A DNA stretch of 28,554 bases from Nitrospirae bacterium UBA4572 (GTDB lineage Bacteria > Nitrospirota > Leptospirillia > Leptospirillales > Leptospirillaceae): NCBI GenBank assembly GCA_002387725.1, contig DGKK01000040.1, positions 1 through 28,554 on the forward strand, written 5' to 3'. The notes under the pieces are model-generated. The model saw only the letters and a list, made by a program, of their open reading frames with translations, ran no database searches and was not told the origin of the DNA. Below, in pieces: positions 7,067 to 15,232 of the stretch (position 1 is its first letter; each line of letters opens with the position of its first letter). A program made the translations under genes and the position numbers.

Positions 7067-8076
7067 GTTCTGATTCATCCCATAAGGTTTCCGGCGTTGA
7101 GGGGGAGACCTCCTCCTTCCCAGACGGCCCTTCGGAGAGTGTCTCCGATTCTACCTCCTTTAGAACCATTTCCTTCGTGCTGGCGCATATCCTTTTTTCC
7201 TCGTTTCTCCTTCTGTTGATTTTTTGGGCATTTTCGACCTATTCGGTTCTTGAAGCCATTCGAATTCGGGACGCATCCTCGGCCCATCTCCTGATTGTCT
7301 TTGATCGGCCTCCTCCGAAGAAGGAGGCATCGGGACTTCAAACGACCCTTGAAAAGATTGTGGGCGCGGGAAATGTTTCTCCCATGCCGATTCAGTCCGG
7401 TCAAGGACCGACAGAACGGCGGACGCGACAACGCATACTCTCCGTCTTGCTTGTCCCGGGAAAATCCCCTGACGGGGCCCCCGTGAGTCTTTCCGAAATG
7501 GTGCGTTCGATCTCCCAGGTCGTCCATAATGACGCCAGAATTCAGGATATAGTCTACAGTCCGGACTGGGTCTCACGGGTGGACTCCCTCATGTCTCTTT
7601 CCTTGCAGCTTCGAAAAGGGCTTCTCCTTGTCCTTTTCTTGGCGACGCTCTCCCTCTCCCTCTATTGGGGTGTAGTCGGAGCCCCCCTTGTCGCCCGTCT
7701 TGTCCACCTTTCACATTCGGGGGAGGGGGCAGAATCCCTCCCTCGGACCAGGACCTTTCGGACGGACCCTTCGCGTCCTGAGATCGAATCGACTCCTCGA
7801 AGACCGAGGCCACCATCTTTCTTTCAGAGAGTCTTTTCTTCTGTCCTTATGGGAGGAATCTCTTCCCTCACCGCTCTCTTGTTCGCCTGGTCCCTCAAAA
7901 ATGTTCTTTTCCCTGAACCCCTCTCTCCCCTGGCTCCTCTTCCGCTCCCGATTCCTTTCGGGGGACGATTGTGGCTCCTGTTCATTGTGTGTTCGCTGCT
8001 CGGCGGCTTGGGGGGCGGAGTCATCGCTTCCCTCTTCTCTTCTAGAGGTCAACGCCACGGAGACTCTTCTCGGTGA
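7063..8076 (+). CDS. FtsX-like permease-fold membrane protein (divergent)
   Basis: The 337-residue protein has the FtsX layout: cytoplasmic N-terminus, TM1 (about 36-60), an extracytoplasmic domain (61-184), then TM2 (185-207), TM3 (255-277) and TM4 (302-325). The segment before TM2 (IQDIVYSPDWVSRVDSL) resembles the FtsX pattern of a short strand, a Tyr/Trp-containing turn and an amphipathic helix. FtsX, with the ATPase FtsE, transmits a signal across the inner membrane to activate EnvC-type proteins at the septum. The next gene is EnvC-like and overlaps by GTGA, and ctpA follows, matching the frequent order ftsE-ftsX-envC-ctpA. No ftsE is present; rnhB is upstream. The loop between TM2 and TM3 is long and rich in Arg/Pro/Ser. 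The call rests on topology and neighbours, since identity is low. Confidence 0.65.
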   Translation: MSSDSSHKVSGVEGETSSFPDGPSESVSDSTSFRTISFVLAHILFSSFLLLLIFWAFSTYSVLEAIRIRDASSAHLLIVFDRPPPKKEASGLQTTLEKIVGAGNVSPMPIQSGQGPTERRTRQRILSVLLVPGKSPDGAPVSLSEMVRSISQVVHNDARIQDIVYSPDWVSRVDSLMSLSLQLRKGLLLVLFLATLSLSLYWGVVGAPLVARLVHLSHSGEGAESLPRTRTFRTDPSRPEIESTPRRPRPPSFFQRVFSSVLMGGISSLTALLFAWSLKNVLFPEPLSPLAPLPLPIPFGGRLWLLFIVCSLLGGLGGGVIASLFSSRGQRHGDSSR

Positions 8077-9287
8077 AGACGGGATCTCCCGGTGAATCTT
8101 CTTTTTCTCTCCGTCAATGGGTGGACTCAAGCCAAACTTTGAGGGTGCTCCTCTTTTTTCTTTTTTGTTCTCTCACGTTTTTTCACTCGATATCTTTGTC
8201 CCTCGCGGATGAAATCTCCATCGATCGACAACTGGAAAAACGACAAAAGGAAATGAAGGCGCTTAAAAAACGCCTCCTTGAAAATAAGCGCCGGATCATC
8301 CAGGTCCGGGGACGTCGTCAAAAACTCAAAAAAAAGATTCTCTCCCTCAAGGTTCGGGCCGAAGAGTTTCACCTGAAGATCGAACGCCTCCAGATACGAG
8401 AGATTCGCGACAAGCTGGCCATCCGGAGGGTCCAGCATGCCATTGACAGGCTTGACACGATTGTCGATGCGGATCTCCGGGAGAAAGGCTCCCTTGAAAG
8501 CGTTCTCCTCTCCCGAAAGGCCGAGCAGGCCCTCTCCCGAATGGACGGAGTAGACATTGTTCCGGAAAGCGTTGTTCACTCCTATGTGCTCTCCGATCAG
8601 TCCCAGCGTCTTTCCTCCCTTGTGCATGGATATCGTCACAAGGAGCATCATCTAAAGGGCAGCCGAAGCCAGCTGAAAGATCTTGAGAAGAGGGAGGTTT
8701 CTCTTCTCAAAAGGCAGCAGGCGGAGGAGTCGGGACTCACCACAAAGATGGAGCACATCAAGACGGAGATCGCGCAACTCAGGAAACAGGAAGGCTCCAT
8801 TCATGCGGACAACAAGTCGATACTGCGACGTCGCAAGAAACTCATGGAGCTCATTGTCCGTCTTGAGAGAAGGAGACGCCGAGAGGGTCGACGGGAAATC
8901 CATCGGAATCCTCCCGTTTTGGGAAGAAGCCACTTCCTTTGGCCGCTGCGAGGGAAAATCATTGAGCCGTTTGGAACATTTCATGACGGCATCGACATTG
9001 CCGCCCCCATCGGAGAGAAGGTCAGGGCAGCCTGGTCGGGGAAGGTTCTTTTTGCCCGATCCTACACGGGATATGGTCGATTGATCATTCTCTCCCATGG
9101 CAACCATCTCTATACCCTCTATGGCCACCTCGACCGGCTTTATGCGCGTGAGGGGGAGCACGTACCAGCAGGGAAGGTCCTCGGGACGGTGGGACGGGGG
9201 GGGACCAAAGGAAAGTCGACACTTTTCTTTGGGGTGACCCATCGGGGGCATCCGATGAGCCCGATGCGGTTTCTGGCGCACAAGTGA
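8073..9287 (+). CDS. envC: EnvC-like murein hydrolase activator with degenerate LytM domain
   Basis: The 404 residues comprise a signal or anchor segment (about 23-46, ending SLSLADE), a long charged coiled coil (about 50-270) and a C-terminal M23/LytM domain (about 287-400). The domain keeps the first zinc motif, H304xxxD308 in FHDGID. The second motif, normally HLHF, is KSTLFF (T383 and F385 in place of both histidines). E. coli EnvC is likewise a degenerate LytM protein that activates amidases rather than cutting peptidoglycan, so this protein is probably a non-catalytic activator. It starts at GTG 8073, overlapping the stop of the FtsX-like gene by 4 nt, with GGAG at 8059-8062. Coupling to FtsX supports the role. 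No amidase gene is in the window. Confidence 0.82.
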   Translation: MKTGSPGESSFSLRQWVDSSQTLRVLLFFLFCSLTFFHSISLSLADEISIDRQLEKRQKEMKALKKRLLENKRRIIQVRGRRQKLKKKILSLKVRAEEFHLKIERLQIREIRDKLAIRRVQHAIDRLDTIVDADLREKGSLESVLLSRKAEQALSRMDGVDIVPESVVHSYVLSDQSQRLSSLVHGYRHKEHHLKGSRSQLKDLEKREVSLLKRQQAEESGLTTKMEHIKTEIAQLRKQEGSIHADNKSILRRRKKLMELIVRLERRRRREGRREIHRNPPVLGRSHFLWPLRGKIIEPFGTFHDGIDIAAPIGEKVRAAWSGKVLFARSYTGYGRLIILSHGNHLYTLYGHLDRLYAREGEHVPAGKVLGTVGRGGTKGKSTLFFGVTHRGHPMSPMRFLAHK

Positions 9288-9357
9288 GAGCTTGAAGATC
9301 TTGCGAGGCATTCCCTTCTTTTTCAATGCCGGCGAAGGGTTTTTCTTGGATTTTTGC

Positions 9358-9384
9358 TTGTAATGCACAAAAATGAATGATAAT
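9358..9384 (+). promoter_or_regulatory. Possible ctpA promoter
   Basis: In the 182-nt gap before ctpA, GATAAT (9379-9384) resembles a -10 box. The nearest -35-like hexamers are TTGTAA (9358-9363, 15-nt spacer) and TTGCTT (9354-9359, 19-nt spacer), neither at ideal distance. The AT-rich stretch stands out from the GC-rich surroundings. Confidence 0.3.
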
Positions 9385-9469
9385 CTTTCTACTCGGGCAC
9401 GTGTGGATGGGATTGTGTCAGAGGCTGGAACTTGTCCGGAGATGCCGGGATTGGGATTGAGGATTATTG

Positions 9470-10792
9470 ATGCGTCTTTTTGAGTTTATGAAGGGTCCAA
9501 AACGTAGTGGCTGGAAAATCCTTATGAAGACCGGAAATGTCATACTACTTCTTCTTGTTGGGATCCTCGCCGGAGGAGTGGGCCATGCTGTTCTTGCCGA
9601 CGGGGGAACCGATAAGAGTCTCAAGATCTTTTCCATGGTCTATGCTCTGATCCAGAACGACTATGTGGACAAAATTCCTGCCCGCCCTGTTCTCGACAGT
9701 GCCATTCGGGGGATGGTGGCTTCCCTTGACCCCCACTCCGAGTACATGACTCCTCAGGAATATCATGACCTCGAGATCAACACCCAGGGTCGTTTCGGCG
9801 GCGTGGGGATCAAGATCACAACCTCCGGAAACCATATTCTTGTCCAGGCTCCCATTAACGGGTCTCCGGCCTTCAATGCGGGAATCAAGAGCGGTGATGA
9901 GATCATCCGGGTGAATGGAGTCGGAACGGCAACCCTGGGTCTGGCCAAAGCCGTTCGAAAGATGCGCGGCAAGCCAGGGACCCATGTGGTTCTGACGATC
10001 TATCGCAAGGGAGTTTTTCAGGCGAAAAACTTTGACCTTGTCCGGGAGATCATCAAGATTCATACCGTGAAGTTCCATATGATGCCCGACCATATCGGCT
10101 ATGTGCTCATTCGGGAGTTTTCCGAGAATACGGGGCGGGATCTTGATGCAGCCCTGAAAAAACTTGATCGCCGAGGAATGCGGGGACTGGTGATCGATCT
10201 CAGGAACAATCCGGGGGGACTTCTCACCAGTGCGGTGGATGTGTCGTCGCTCTTCATTCCCGATGGCAAGACGGTCGTCTCCATGAAGGGGCGGCGTCAG
10301 GCCCGCGCCTTCCGCTCCCATGGGGGGAATGGCTTCCCGCGGATTCCCATCGTGATTCTTGTCAACACAGAAACGGCATCCGCGGCAGAGATTGTCTCCG
10401 GTGCCCTGCAGGACTACCATCGCGCCACAATCCTTGGAACGCAGACCTTCGGCAAGGGATCGGTGCAGACCATCCTCCCGCTGTTTGACGGTTCGGCCCT
10501 TCGCCTGACCACGGCCCGATACTTTACCCCCTCCGGACGCTCCATACAGGATTACGGCATCACTCCTGACCTTATCGTCAAGGAGTTCATTCCCAAGGGA
10601 GCCCGCTCCATTGAGGTTCCTCGGGAGGTCGACCTCAAACATCACTTCCTGAACCCTGACGGGAAAGAACAACGGATCGTGATTCCCCGGGGAAATATCC
10701 AGAAGCATCTTCTTTACCCGATTCCGTCAGGAAAGAAGGATACCCAGCTGGTTGCGGCGGTCTCTCTCCTCAAAAAGCGGATCGAACGCTAA
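9470..10792 (+). CDS. ctpA: Carboxyl-terminal processing protease (S41 family)
   Basis: Periplasmic serine protease of the CtpA/Prc family, which trims or degrades exported proteins and often controls cell-wall hydrolases. The 440-residue product has an N-terminal signal/anchor (about 22-44), a PDZ domain (about 105-185, with GRFGGVGIKI and GSPAFNAGIKSGDEI) and the S41 core. The catalytic serine is S304 in ETASAAEIV and the lysine is K329 in TFGKGSVQ, the normal 25-residue spacing. ATG 9470 has GAGGA 6 nt upstream; a TTG three bases earlier is less likely. Its position after the FtsX-like and EnvC-like genes suggests a shared role in cell-wall remodelling. A terminator follows. Confidence 0.95.
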   Translation: MRLFEFMKGPKRSGWKILMKTGNVILLLLVGILAGGVGHAVLADGGTDKSLKIFSMVYALIQNDYVDKIPARPVLDSAIRGMVASLDPHSEYMTPQEYHDLEINTQGRFGGVGIKITTSGNHILVQAPINGSPAFNAGIKSGDEIIRVNGVGTATLGLAKAVRKMRGKPGTHVVLTIYRKGVFQAKNFDLVREIIKIHTVKFHMMPDHIGYVLIREFSENTGRDLDAALKKLDRRGMRGLVIDLRNNPGGLLTSAVDVSSLFIPDGKTVVSMKGRRQARAFRSHGGNGFPRIPIVILVNTETASAAEIVSGALQDYHRATILGTQTFGKGSVQTILPLFDGSALRLTTARYFTPSGRSIQDYGITPDLIVKEFIPKGARSIEVPREVDLKHHFLNPDGKEQRIVIPRGNIQKHLLYPIPSGKKDTQLVAAVSLLKKRIER

Positions 10793-10809
10793 CCCCAACA
10801 CATACCCTC

Positions 10810-10836
10810 CGGGCCGGTTCATCCCGGCCCGTTTTT
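10810..10836 (+). terminator. Rho-independent terminator after ctpA
   Basis: An 8-bp perfect stem, CGGGCCGG (10810-10817) with CCGGCCCG (10824-10831), has a 6-nt loop and is followed by five T (10832-10836). It separates ctpA from the groESL control region. Confidence 0.9.
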
Positions 10837-10882
10837 CCTCATTGCCGCTCAAGTGTTTTTCCCTCCCGTCACCTTGTGGCTG

Positions 10883-10909
10883 TTAGCACTCTCGATAGGG
10901 GCTTGCCAA
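10883..10909 (+). promoter_or_regulatory. Upstream degenerate CIRCE-like operator
   Basis: The left arm TTAGCACTC (10883-10891) is a perfect CIRCE half-site. After 9 nt the right arm position reads GCTTGCCAA (10901-10909), matching GAGTGCTAA at 6 of 9 bases. It overlaps the predicted -35 box (10903-10908). If bound by HrcA it would be a second repressor site. Confidence 0.5.
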
Positions 10910-10931
10910 CCTTCTTTCCCTCTGATATGCT
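10903..10931 (+). promoter_or_regulatory. groESL promoter (sigma70-like)
   Basis: TTGCCA (10903-10908) and TATGCT (10926-10931) are separated by exactly 17 nt, giving a plausible vegetative promoter. Transcription would begin near 10938, inside the downstream CIRCE element, the classical arrangement for HrcA repression. Confidence 0.65.
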
Positions 10932-10932
10932 T

Positions 10933-10959
10933 TTATCACTCAGGTCATGTGAGTGCTAA
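10933..10959 (+). promoter_or_regulatory. CIRCE operator (HrcA binding site)
   Basis: TTATCACTC (10933-10941), 9 nt, GAGTGCTAA (10951-10959): one mismatch from the CIRCE consensus TTAGCACTC-N9-GAGTGCTAA. It lies 36 nt before groES at the predicted start site. CIRCE is the target of the heat-shock repressor HrcA, so groESL is probably HrcA-controlled; hrcA itself is not in the window. Confidence 0.9.
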
Positions 10960-10995
10960 AACTGATGAACAACCCCAAACACGAGGGAGGTTTGA

Positions 10996-11259
10996 ATGAA
11001 GTTTAAACCGTTGAAGGATCGCGTTTTTGTCAGCTATGCCGAGGAGGTCGAAAAGACCCAGGGTGGCCTTTACATCCCCGATGCCGCCAAGGAAAAGCCC
11101 CAGAAGGGCAAGGTGGAGGAGATCGGTGATGACGTCAAGTCTCTGAAGAAGGGCGATACCATCCTCTTTGACAAGTACTCCGGCTCCAAGATTACCATGG
11201 AAGGCACCGACTACCTTATCCTTCGGGAAGAGGACATCCTCGGCGTCTTTTCCAAGTAG
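10996..11259 (+). CDS. groES: Co-chaperonin GroES
   Basis: GroES caps the GroEL ring during protein folding. The 87-residue product has the PLKDRVFV strand, the mobile-loop region (EKTQGGLYIPDAAKEKP), KGKVEEIGD and the C-terminal YLILREEDILGVF. It is somewhat shorter than the usual 95-97 residues, mainly in the roof region, but no core element is missing. ATG 10996 follows GAGGGAGG (10983-10990). It is transcribed with groEL from the CIRCE-controlled promoter. Confidence 0.97.
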   Translation: MKFKPLKDRVFVSYAEEVEKTQGGLYIPDAAKEKPQKGKVEEIGDDVKSLKKGDTILFDKYSGSKITMEGTDYLILREEDILGVFSK

Positions 11260-11266
11260 GCCTTTT

Positions 11267-11280
11267 CCGCCAAGAGGCGG
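11267..11280 (+). promoter_or_regulatory. Small hairpin between groES and groEL
   Basis: CCGCC (11267-11271), AAGA loop, GGCGG (11276-11280): a short perfect stem in the groES-groEL gap without a T-run. It could be an mRNA processing or stability element, as intercistronic cleavage of groESL transcripts is known in some bacteria; this is inference. Confidence 0.35.
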
Positions 11281-11329
11281 CAGATAAAAATGGATTCATT
11301 GTTTGACTATCAATCAGGAGGATCGACAT

Positions 11330-12958
11330 ATGGCTAAACAAATGGTTTACAGTGACGAGGCCCGGAGTGCTGTTCTTCGTGGCGTGACGGCTCTGGCCGA
11401 CGCCGTGAAGGTCACGCTTGGTCCCAAGGGACGCAATGCGGTCATCGACAAGAAGTTCGGTGCCCCCACCATCACCAAGGATGGTGTGACCGTGGCCAAA
11501 GAGGTCGAGCTCAAGGATCCCTATGAGAACATGGGCGCCCAGCTGGTGAAGGAAGTGGCTTCGAAGACCAGCGACATCGCCGGAGACGGAACCACCACCG
11601 CCACTGTCCTTGCTCACGCGATCTACCGTGAGGGAGTGAAGAATGTGACCGCCGGTGCCAATTCGATGGACATCAAGCGCGGAATCGATCTTGCCGTCGC
11701 GGCTGTGATCGAGGAGCTCAAGAAGCTGAGCAAGCCGTGCCAGGACAAGAAGGAGATTGCCCAGATTGCCACGATCTCGGCGAATAATGATGCTGAGATT
11801 GGTCGTCTCATTGCCGATGCCATGGATAAGGTTGGCAAGGACGGGGTGATCACCGTGGAAGAGGCCAAGAGCATGTCGACCTCTCTTGATGTGGTCGAAG
11901 GAATGCAGTTTGACCGCGGATATGTTTCTCCCTATTTCGTTACCGACCAGGAGCGCATGGAGGTTGTCCTGGACAATCCCTACATCCTGATCCACGAAAA
12001 GAAGATCAGCAACATGAAGGACCTTCTCCCGATTCTCGAGCAGATCGCCAAGATGGGCCGTCCCCTGCTCATCATCGCCGAAGAGGTTGAAGGTGAAGCC
12101 CTGGCGACACTCGTGGTCAACAAGCTTCGCGGCACCCTGAATGTGGCGGCAGTGAAGGCTCCTGGCTTCGGTGACCGGAGAAAGGCCATGCTCGAAGACA
12201 TCGCCGTGCTGACCAGCGGGACGATGATTGCCGAGGATCTCGGTCTCAAGCTTGAAAACGTGAAGCTCTCCGACCTCGGACGGGCAAAGCGCGTTTCCAT
12301 CGACAAAGATAACACCACGATCGTCGAGGGGGCGGGTGAGCATGCGAAGATCCAGGCCCGTGTGAAGCAGATCAAGGCCCAGATCGAAGAGTCGACTTCC
12401 GATTACGATCGGGAGAAGCTTCAGGAGCGGCTTGCGAAGATCGTCGGCGGAGTCGCCGTGATCAATGTGGGCGCTGCCACTGAAACCGAAATGAAGGAAA
12501 AGAAGGCGCGCGTCGAGGATGCACTCCACGCTACCAAGGCCGCTGTCGAGGAAGGAATCGTTCCCGGCGGAGGCGTTGCCCTTCTCCGTTCTTCGGCTGT
12601 TCTCGATCACCTCAAAGCCGAAGGCGACCAGAAGATCGGTGTCAACATCATCAAGCGGGCGCTCGAAGAGCCGCTGCGCCAGATCTCTCACAATGCGGGC
12701 CTCGAAGGCTCGGTGGTTCTCCAGAAGGTTCGTTCGGAGAAGGGCTCCATGGGCTTTGATGCCGCCACTGAGACCTACGTGGACATGATTCAGGCCGGAA
12801 TCATCGATCCGACCAAGGTGACCCGGAGTGCGCTCCAGAACGCGGCCTCCGTGTCTGGTCTGCTTCTGACCACCGAGGTGATGATCTGCGATATCCCCGA
12901 GAAGGAAGCCAAGGGTCCGGCAATGCCCGGTGCCGGCGGTATGGGCGACATGTACTAA
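11330..12958 (+). CDS. groEL: Chaperonin GroEL
   Basis: ATP-driven 60-kDa chaperonin that folds proteins inside a double ring with GroES. The 542 residues contain the equatorial nucleotide motifs (VTLGPKGRNAV, GDGTTTATVLA), the apical domain, and the family signature near AAVEEGIVPGGGVALL. The C-terminus ends GAGGMGDMY, a short version of the usual GGM-repeat tail. ATG 11330 is preceded by AGGAGG (11316-11321). Reading can extend to 11303, but those nine residues lack support. Confidence 0.98.
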   Translation: MAKQMVYSDEARSAVLRGVTALADAVKVTLGPKGRNAVIDKKFGAPTITKDGVTVAKEVELKDPYENMGAQLVKEVASKTSDIAGDGTTTATVLAHAIYREGVKNVTAGANSMDIKRGIDLAVAAVIEELKKLSKPCQDKKEIAQIATISANNDAEIGRLIADAMDKVGKDGVITVEEAKSMSTSLDVVEGMQFDRGYVSPYFVTDQERMEVVLDNPYILIHEKKISNMKDLLPILEQIAKMGRPLLIIAEEVEGEALATLVVNKLRGTLNVAAVKAPGFGDRRKAMLEDIAVLTSGTMIAEDLGLKLENVKLSDLGRAKRVSIDKDNTTIVEGAGEHAKIQARVKQIKAQIEESTSDYDREKLQERLAKIVGGVAVINVGAATETEMKEKKARVEDALHATKAAVEEGIVPGGGVALLRSSAVLDHLKAEGDQKIGVNIIKRALEEPLRQISHNAGLEGSVVLQKVRSEKGSMGFDAATETYVDMIQAGIIDPTKVTRSALQNAASVSGLLLTTEVMICDIPEKEAKGPAMPGAGGMGDMY

Positions 12959-12974
12959 GATCGTCTCCGAAACG

Positions 12975-13004
12975 AAAGGGGGGCTCCGGCCCCCCTTTTT
13001 TTTT
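12975..13004 (+). terminator. Rho-independent terminator after groEL
   Basis: GGGGGG (12978-12983) pairs with CCCCCC (12990-12995) across a CTCCGG loop, flanked by AAA on the left and a nine-T run (12996-13004) on the right. Confidence 0.92.
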
Positions 13005-13066
13005 CTTGTCAATCTTTCCGGAAGAGGGTGCCTTATTTCCAGGGCTCGCCTGTCTTTCCCTTGGGA

Positions 13067-13092
13067 ACACGGATCGTGTAGAATGAAAAGAT
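13067..13092 (+). promoter_or_regulatory. Putative trxA promoter with inverted repeat
   Basis: TAGAAT (13079-13084) looks like a -10 box and belongs to the 14-mer TAGAATGAAAAGAT shared with the rpsA upstream region. An inverted repeat ACACG (13067-13071) - GAT - CGTGT (13075-13079) ends on the first base of the hexamer, a possible operator. No clear -35 is visible. Confidence 0.4.
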
Positions 13093-13186
13093 ACAAGAAC
13101 CCGAGGGATGCCGGTCGACTGAAGCTCCGTGAAGATCGTCGACAGGGATCTGTTTGGCTCTCAAAACCTAAAAGAAGGAGCATTTT

Positions 13187-13519
13187 ATGAGTGCAAATGT
13201 CGCGGAAATCACCACTGCAGAATGGGACAAGAAGGTCCTCGAGTCGAAAGGTCTTGTCATGGTCGACTTTTGGGCCCCGTGGTGCGGTCCTTGCCGGATG
13301 GTGGCTCCCGTGGTCGATGAGCTGGCCGAGGAGTACAAGGGACGAGTCTCCTTCATGAAGCTCAACACCGATGACAATCAGGAGATTGCTGTTCGCTACC
13401 AGGTGATGGGGATTCCGACCCTGATCTTCTTCAAGGACGGGAAAATCGTCAGCAAGCTGGTGGGCGCCCAGAGCAAGAAGACCTTCAAGGACAAGATCGA
13501 AGAAATTCTGGCGGCCTGA
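13187..13519 (+). CDS. trxA: Thioredoxin
   Basis: A 110-residue thioredoxin that reduces protein disulfides in the cytoplasm. The active site WCGPC (C33, C36) follows VDFWAP, and the cis-proline motif GIPT (P77) is in place. Length and fold are standard. AAGGAG (about 13173-13178) precedes ATG 13187. recN begins 6 nt after the stop, suggesting co-transcription of a redox protein with a DNA-repair gene. Confidence 0.97.
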   Translation: MSANVAEITTAEWDKKVLESKGLVMVDFWAPWCGPCRMVAPVVDELAEEYKGRVSFMKLNTDDNQEIAVRYQVMGIPTLIFFKDGKIVSKLVGAQSKKTFKDKIEEILAA

Positions 13520-13524
13520 CCGGG

Positions 13525-15177
13525 GTGCTTTCCCACCTTCGGGTGGCCTCATTTGCCACCATTCAGGAGATCTCTCTTTCATTCGACGGGGGGCTGACCG
13601 TTATCACGGGTGAAACCGGTGCCGGGAAGTCCCTTCTTGTCGATGCCCTTTCCTTGATTGCGGGGCAAAAGCCCCGGAACCTTTCTGTTCGTCCCGGAAG
13701 CTCCGAGGCTGTTGTCGAAGCTTTTTTTTCCCCTCTTTCCTCCCCCATTCCCGAGGCTCTTTCAGAGATTCTCACGCCGGATGACGACATTGTGATCCGG
13801 CGCCTCATTTCTTCCAACGGTCGCCTTCGTCAGACAGTCAACGGGCAGGCGGTCTCCACCTCCCAGCTGTCTTCACTGGTCCTTCAGCTGTTTGATCTTG
13901 TCGGACAGGGGGAAAGCCTCCGGATGAGTGGCGGGGAAAATCATCGTCAGTTTCTCGATGAATATGCCGGAACGTCCTCCTTGGCCTCAGAATACGAGCG
14001 TCTGCGTCGGGAAATTCTGGCAAAGCGGCGGGAACGGCTCGAGATTCTCGAACGCAAGGCCAATCTTGACCGCTCCCTCTCGGAGATCAGGGAACGCCAT
14101 GAAGATGCACACTTGCTCTCCGGCCGCCCGGGAGAGTTCGAGGAGCTCTCTGCGACCTTGTCTGCCCAATTGAACCTTCAGGAGATCCTTCAGTCTTCGG
14201 GACGGGCCTACCAGATGCTTAGCGAGGATGAAGAGAGCGTCCTTGTCCACATCGGTCGCATTTCTGGCGAGATTGATCATATTCTGGGGTTCGATCCGGC
14301 GGCCCAGATCTTCCGGGATAGATTGGGAGAGGCCCGGGAGATTCTCAAGGACTTGGCAGGGGAGCTCCGGCATTATCAGGAGGGACTTGAGCTTGATCCC
14401 GGGCAACTTGAGACTTTGGAGAGCCGTTTTTCCCTCTATCGCCGGCTGGCTCAAAAATATCATGTCCGTCCGGAGGAGCTGGTGAACTTTCTCGAGGAGT
14501 CGGAGGGAGACGATCCGGGCGAGGTTGACCGGGAGCTTGAGGCCTTTGATCAGGAGATCTCCCATCTTCATGCACGTTTGCTGGAGGTGGGTCAGGAGAT
14601 TTCGGCGAAGCGAAAAAAGACGGCCGGAAGCTTTTCTGAGGCGGTGAAGGAGTCCTTGCGGCGACTCAGGATCGATCATCCCTCCTTCTCCGTCTCAATG
14701 GTTCCCTACGAGGGAGATCTCGGGGGAGCCTATGGTCCTGAACAGGTGGAGTTTCTTTTTTCCGCCAATCCGGGCATGCCGGAAAAGCCCCTGGGACAGG
14801 TGGCCTCCGGAGGGGAGACCTCTCGGGTCTTGTTGGCGATTACCCGGGTCCTGGCCGACAAGGATCCTGTCCCGACCCTCATCTTCGATGAGATCGATTC
14901 CGGAATCGGCGGGGAGGTGGGCGAGGTTTTAGGAGACCTCCTTCGGGAAATCGGACAGACCCGACAGGTCATCTCCATTACCCACCTTCACCAGGTGGCT
15001 CGCAAGGGCGATCGTCACATTCTTGTGGAGAAGGTTTCGGATCAGGACGGTACAACCTCCCGGGCGTTTTTTGTCGAGGGTGAGGAGAGGGTCCGGGAGA
15101 TCGCCCGGATGCTGGGAGGAGAAAAGATCTCCCCTTCGGCCCTGTCCATTGCCCGAGATCTCCTGCGCTTTTCGTAA
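13525..15177 (+). CDS. recN: DNA repair protein RecN
   Basis: RecN is an SMC-like ATPase acting in double-strand-break repair. The 550 residues (553 in E. coli) show Walker A GETGAGKS (29-36), a central coiled coil (about 150-370), the ABC signature VASGGETSRVLL and Walker B LIFDEIDSGIGGEVG, followed by the ISITHLHQVA switch. It begins with GTG 13525, six nt after the trxA stop, without a clear ribosome binding site, so translation may depend on coupling to trxA. Confidence 0.96.
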   Translation: MLSHLRVASFATIQEISLSFDGGLTVITGETGAGKSLLVDALSLIAGQKPRNLSVRPGSSEAVVEAFFSPLSSPIPEALSEILTPDDDIVIRRLISSNGRLRQTVNGQAVSTSQLSSLVLQLFDLVGQGESLRMSGGENHRQFLDEYAGTSSLASEYERLRREILAKRRERLEILERKANLDRSLSEIRERHEDAHLLSGRPGEFEELSATLSAQLNLQEILQSSGRAYQMLSEDEESVLVHIGRISGEIDHILGFDPAAQIFRDRLGEAREILKDLAGELRHYQEGLELDPGQLETLESRFSLYRRLAQKYHVRPEELVNFLEESEGDDPGEVDRELEAFDQEISHLHARLLEVGQEISAKRKKTAGSFSEAVKESLRRLRIDHPSFSVSMVPYEGDLGGAYGPEQVEFLFSANPGMPEKPLGQVASGGETSRVLLAITRVLADKDPVPTLIFDEIDSGIGGEVGEVLGDLLREIGQTRQVISITHLHQVARKGDRHILVEKVSDQDGTTSRAFFVEGEERVREIARMLGGEKISPSALSIARDLLRFS

Positions 15178-15232
15178 GTACTTTTCCTTCTCTTTTGCCT
15201 TCAATTTTCCTCCCTTATTCGAGGAGTTCCAT

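Noticed and set aside
9545..10708. A 387-codon - strand frame opposite ctpA
   Set aside because: Shadow of the confirmed S41 protease; no ribosome binding site and no recognisable domain.
10883..10959. Single CIRCE with a 59-nt spacer between perfect half-sites
   Set aside because: A much better reading is two CIRCE elements each with the normal 9-nt spacer, the downstream one having a single mismatch.
11216..13582. A 788-codon open frame on the - strand opposite groEL
   Set aside because: It lies antisense to groES-end/groEL/trxA, which are certain. Long antisense frames are common in GC-rich genes with biased third positions; the translation is not domain-like.
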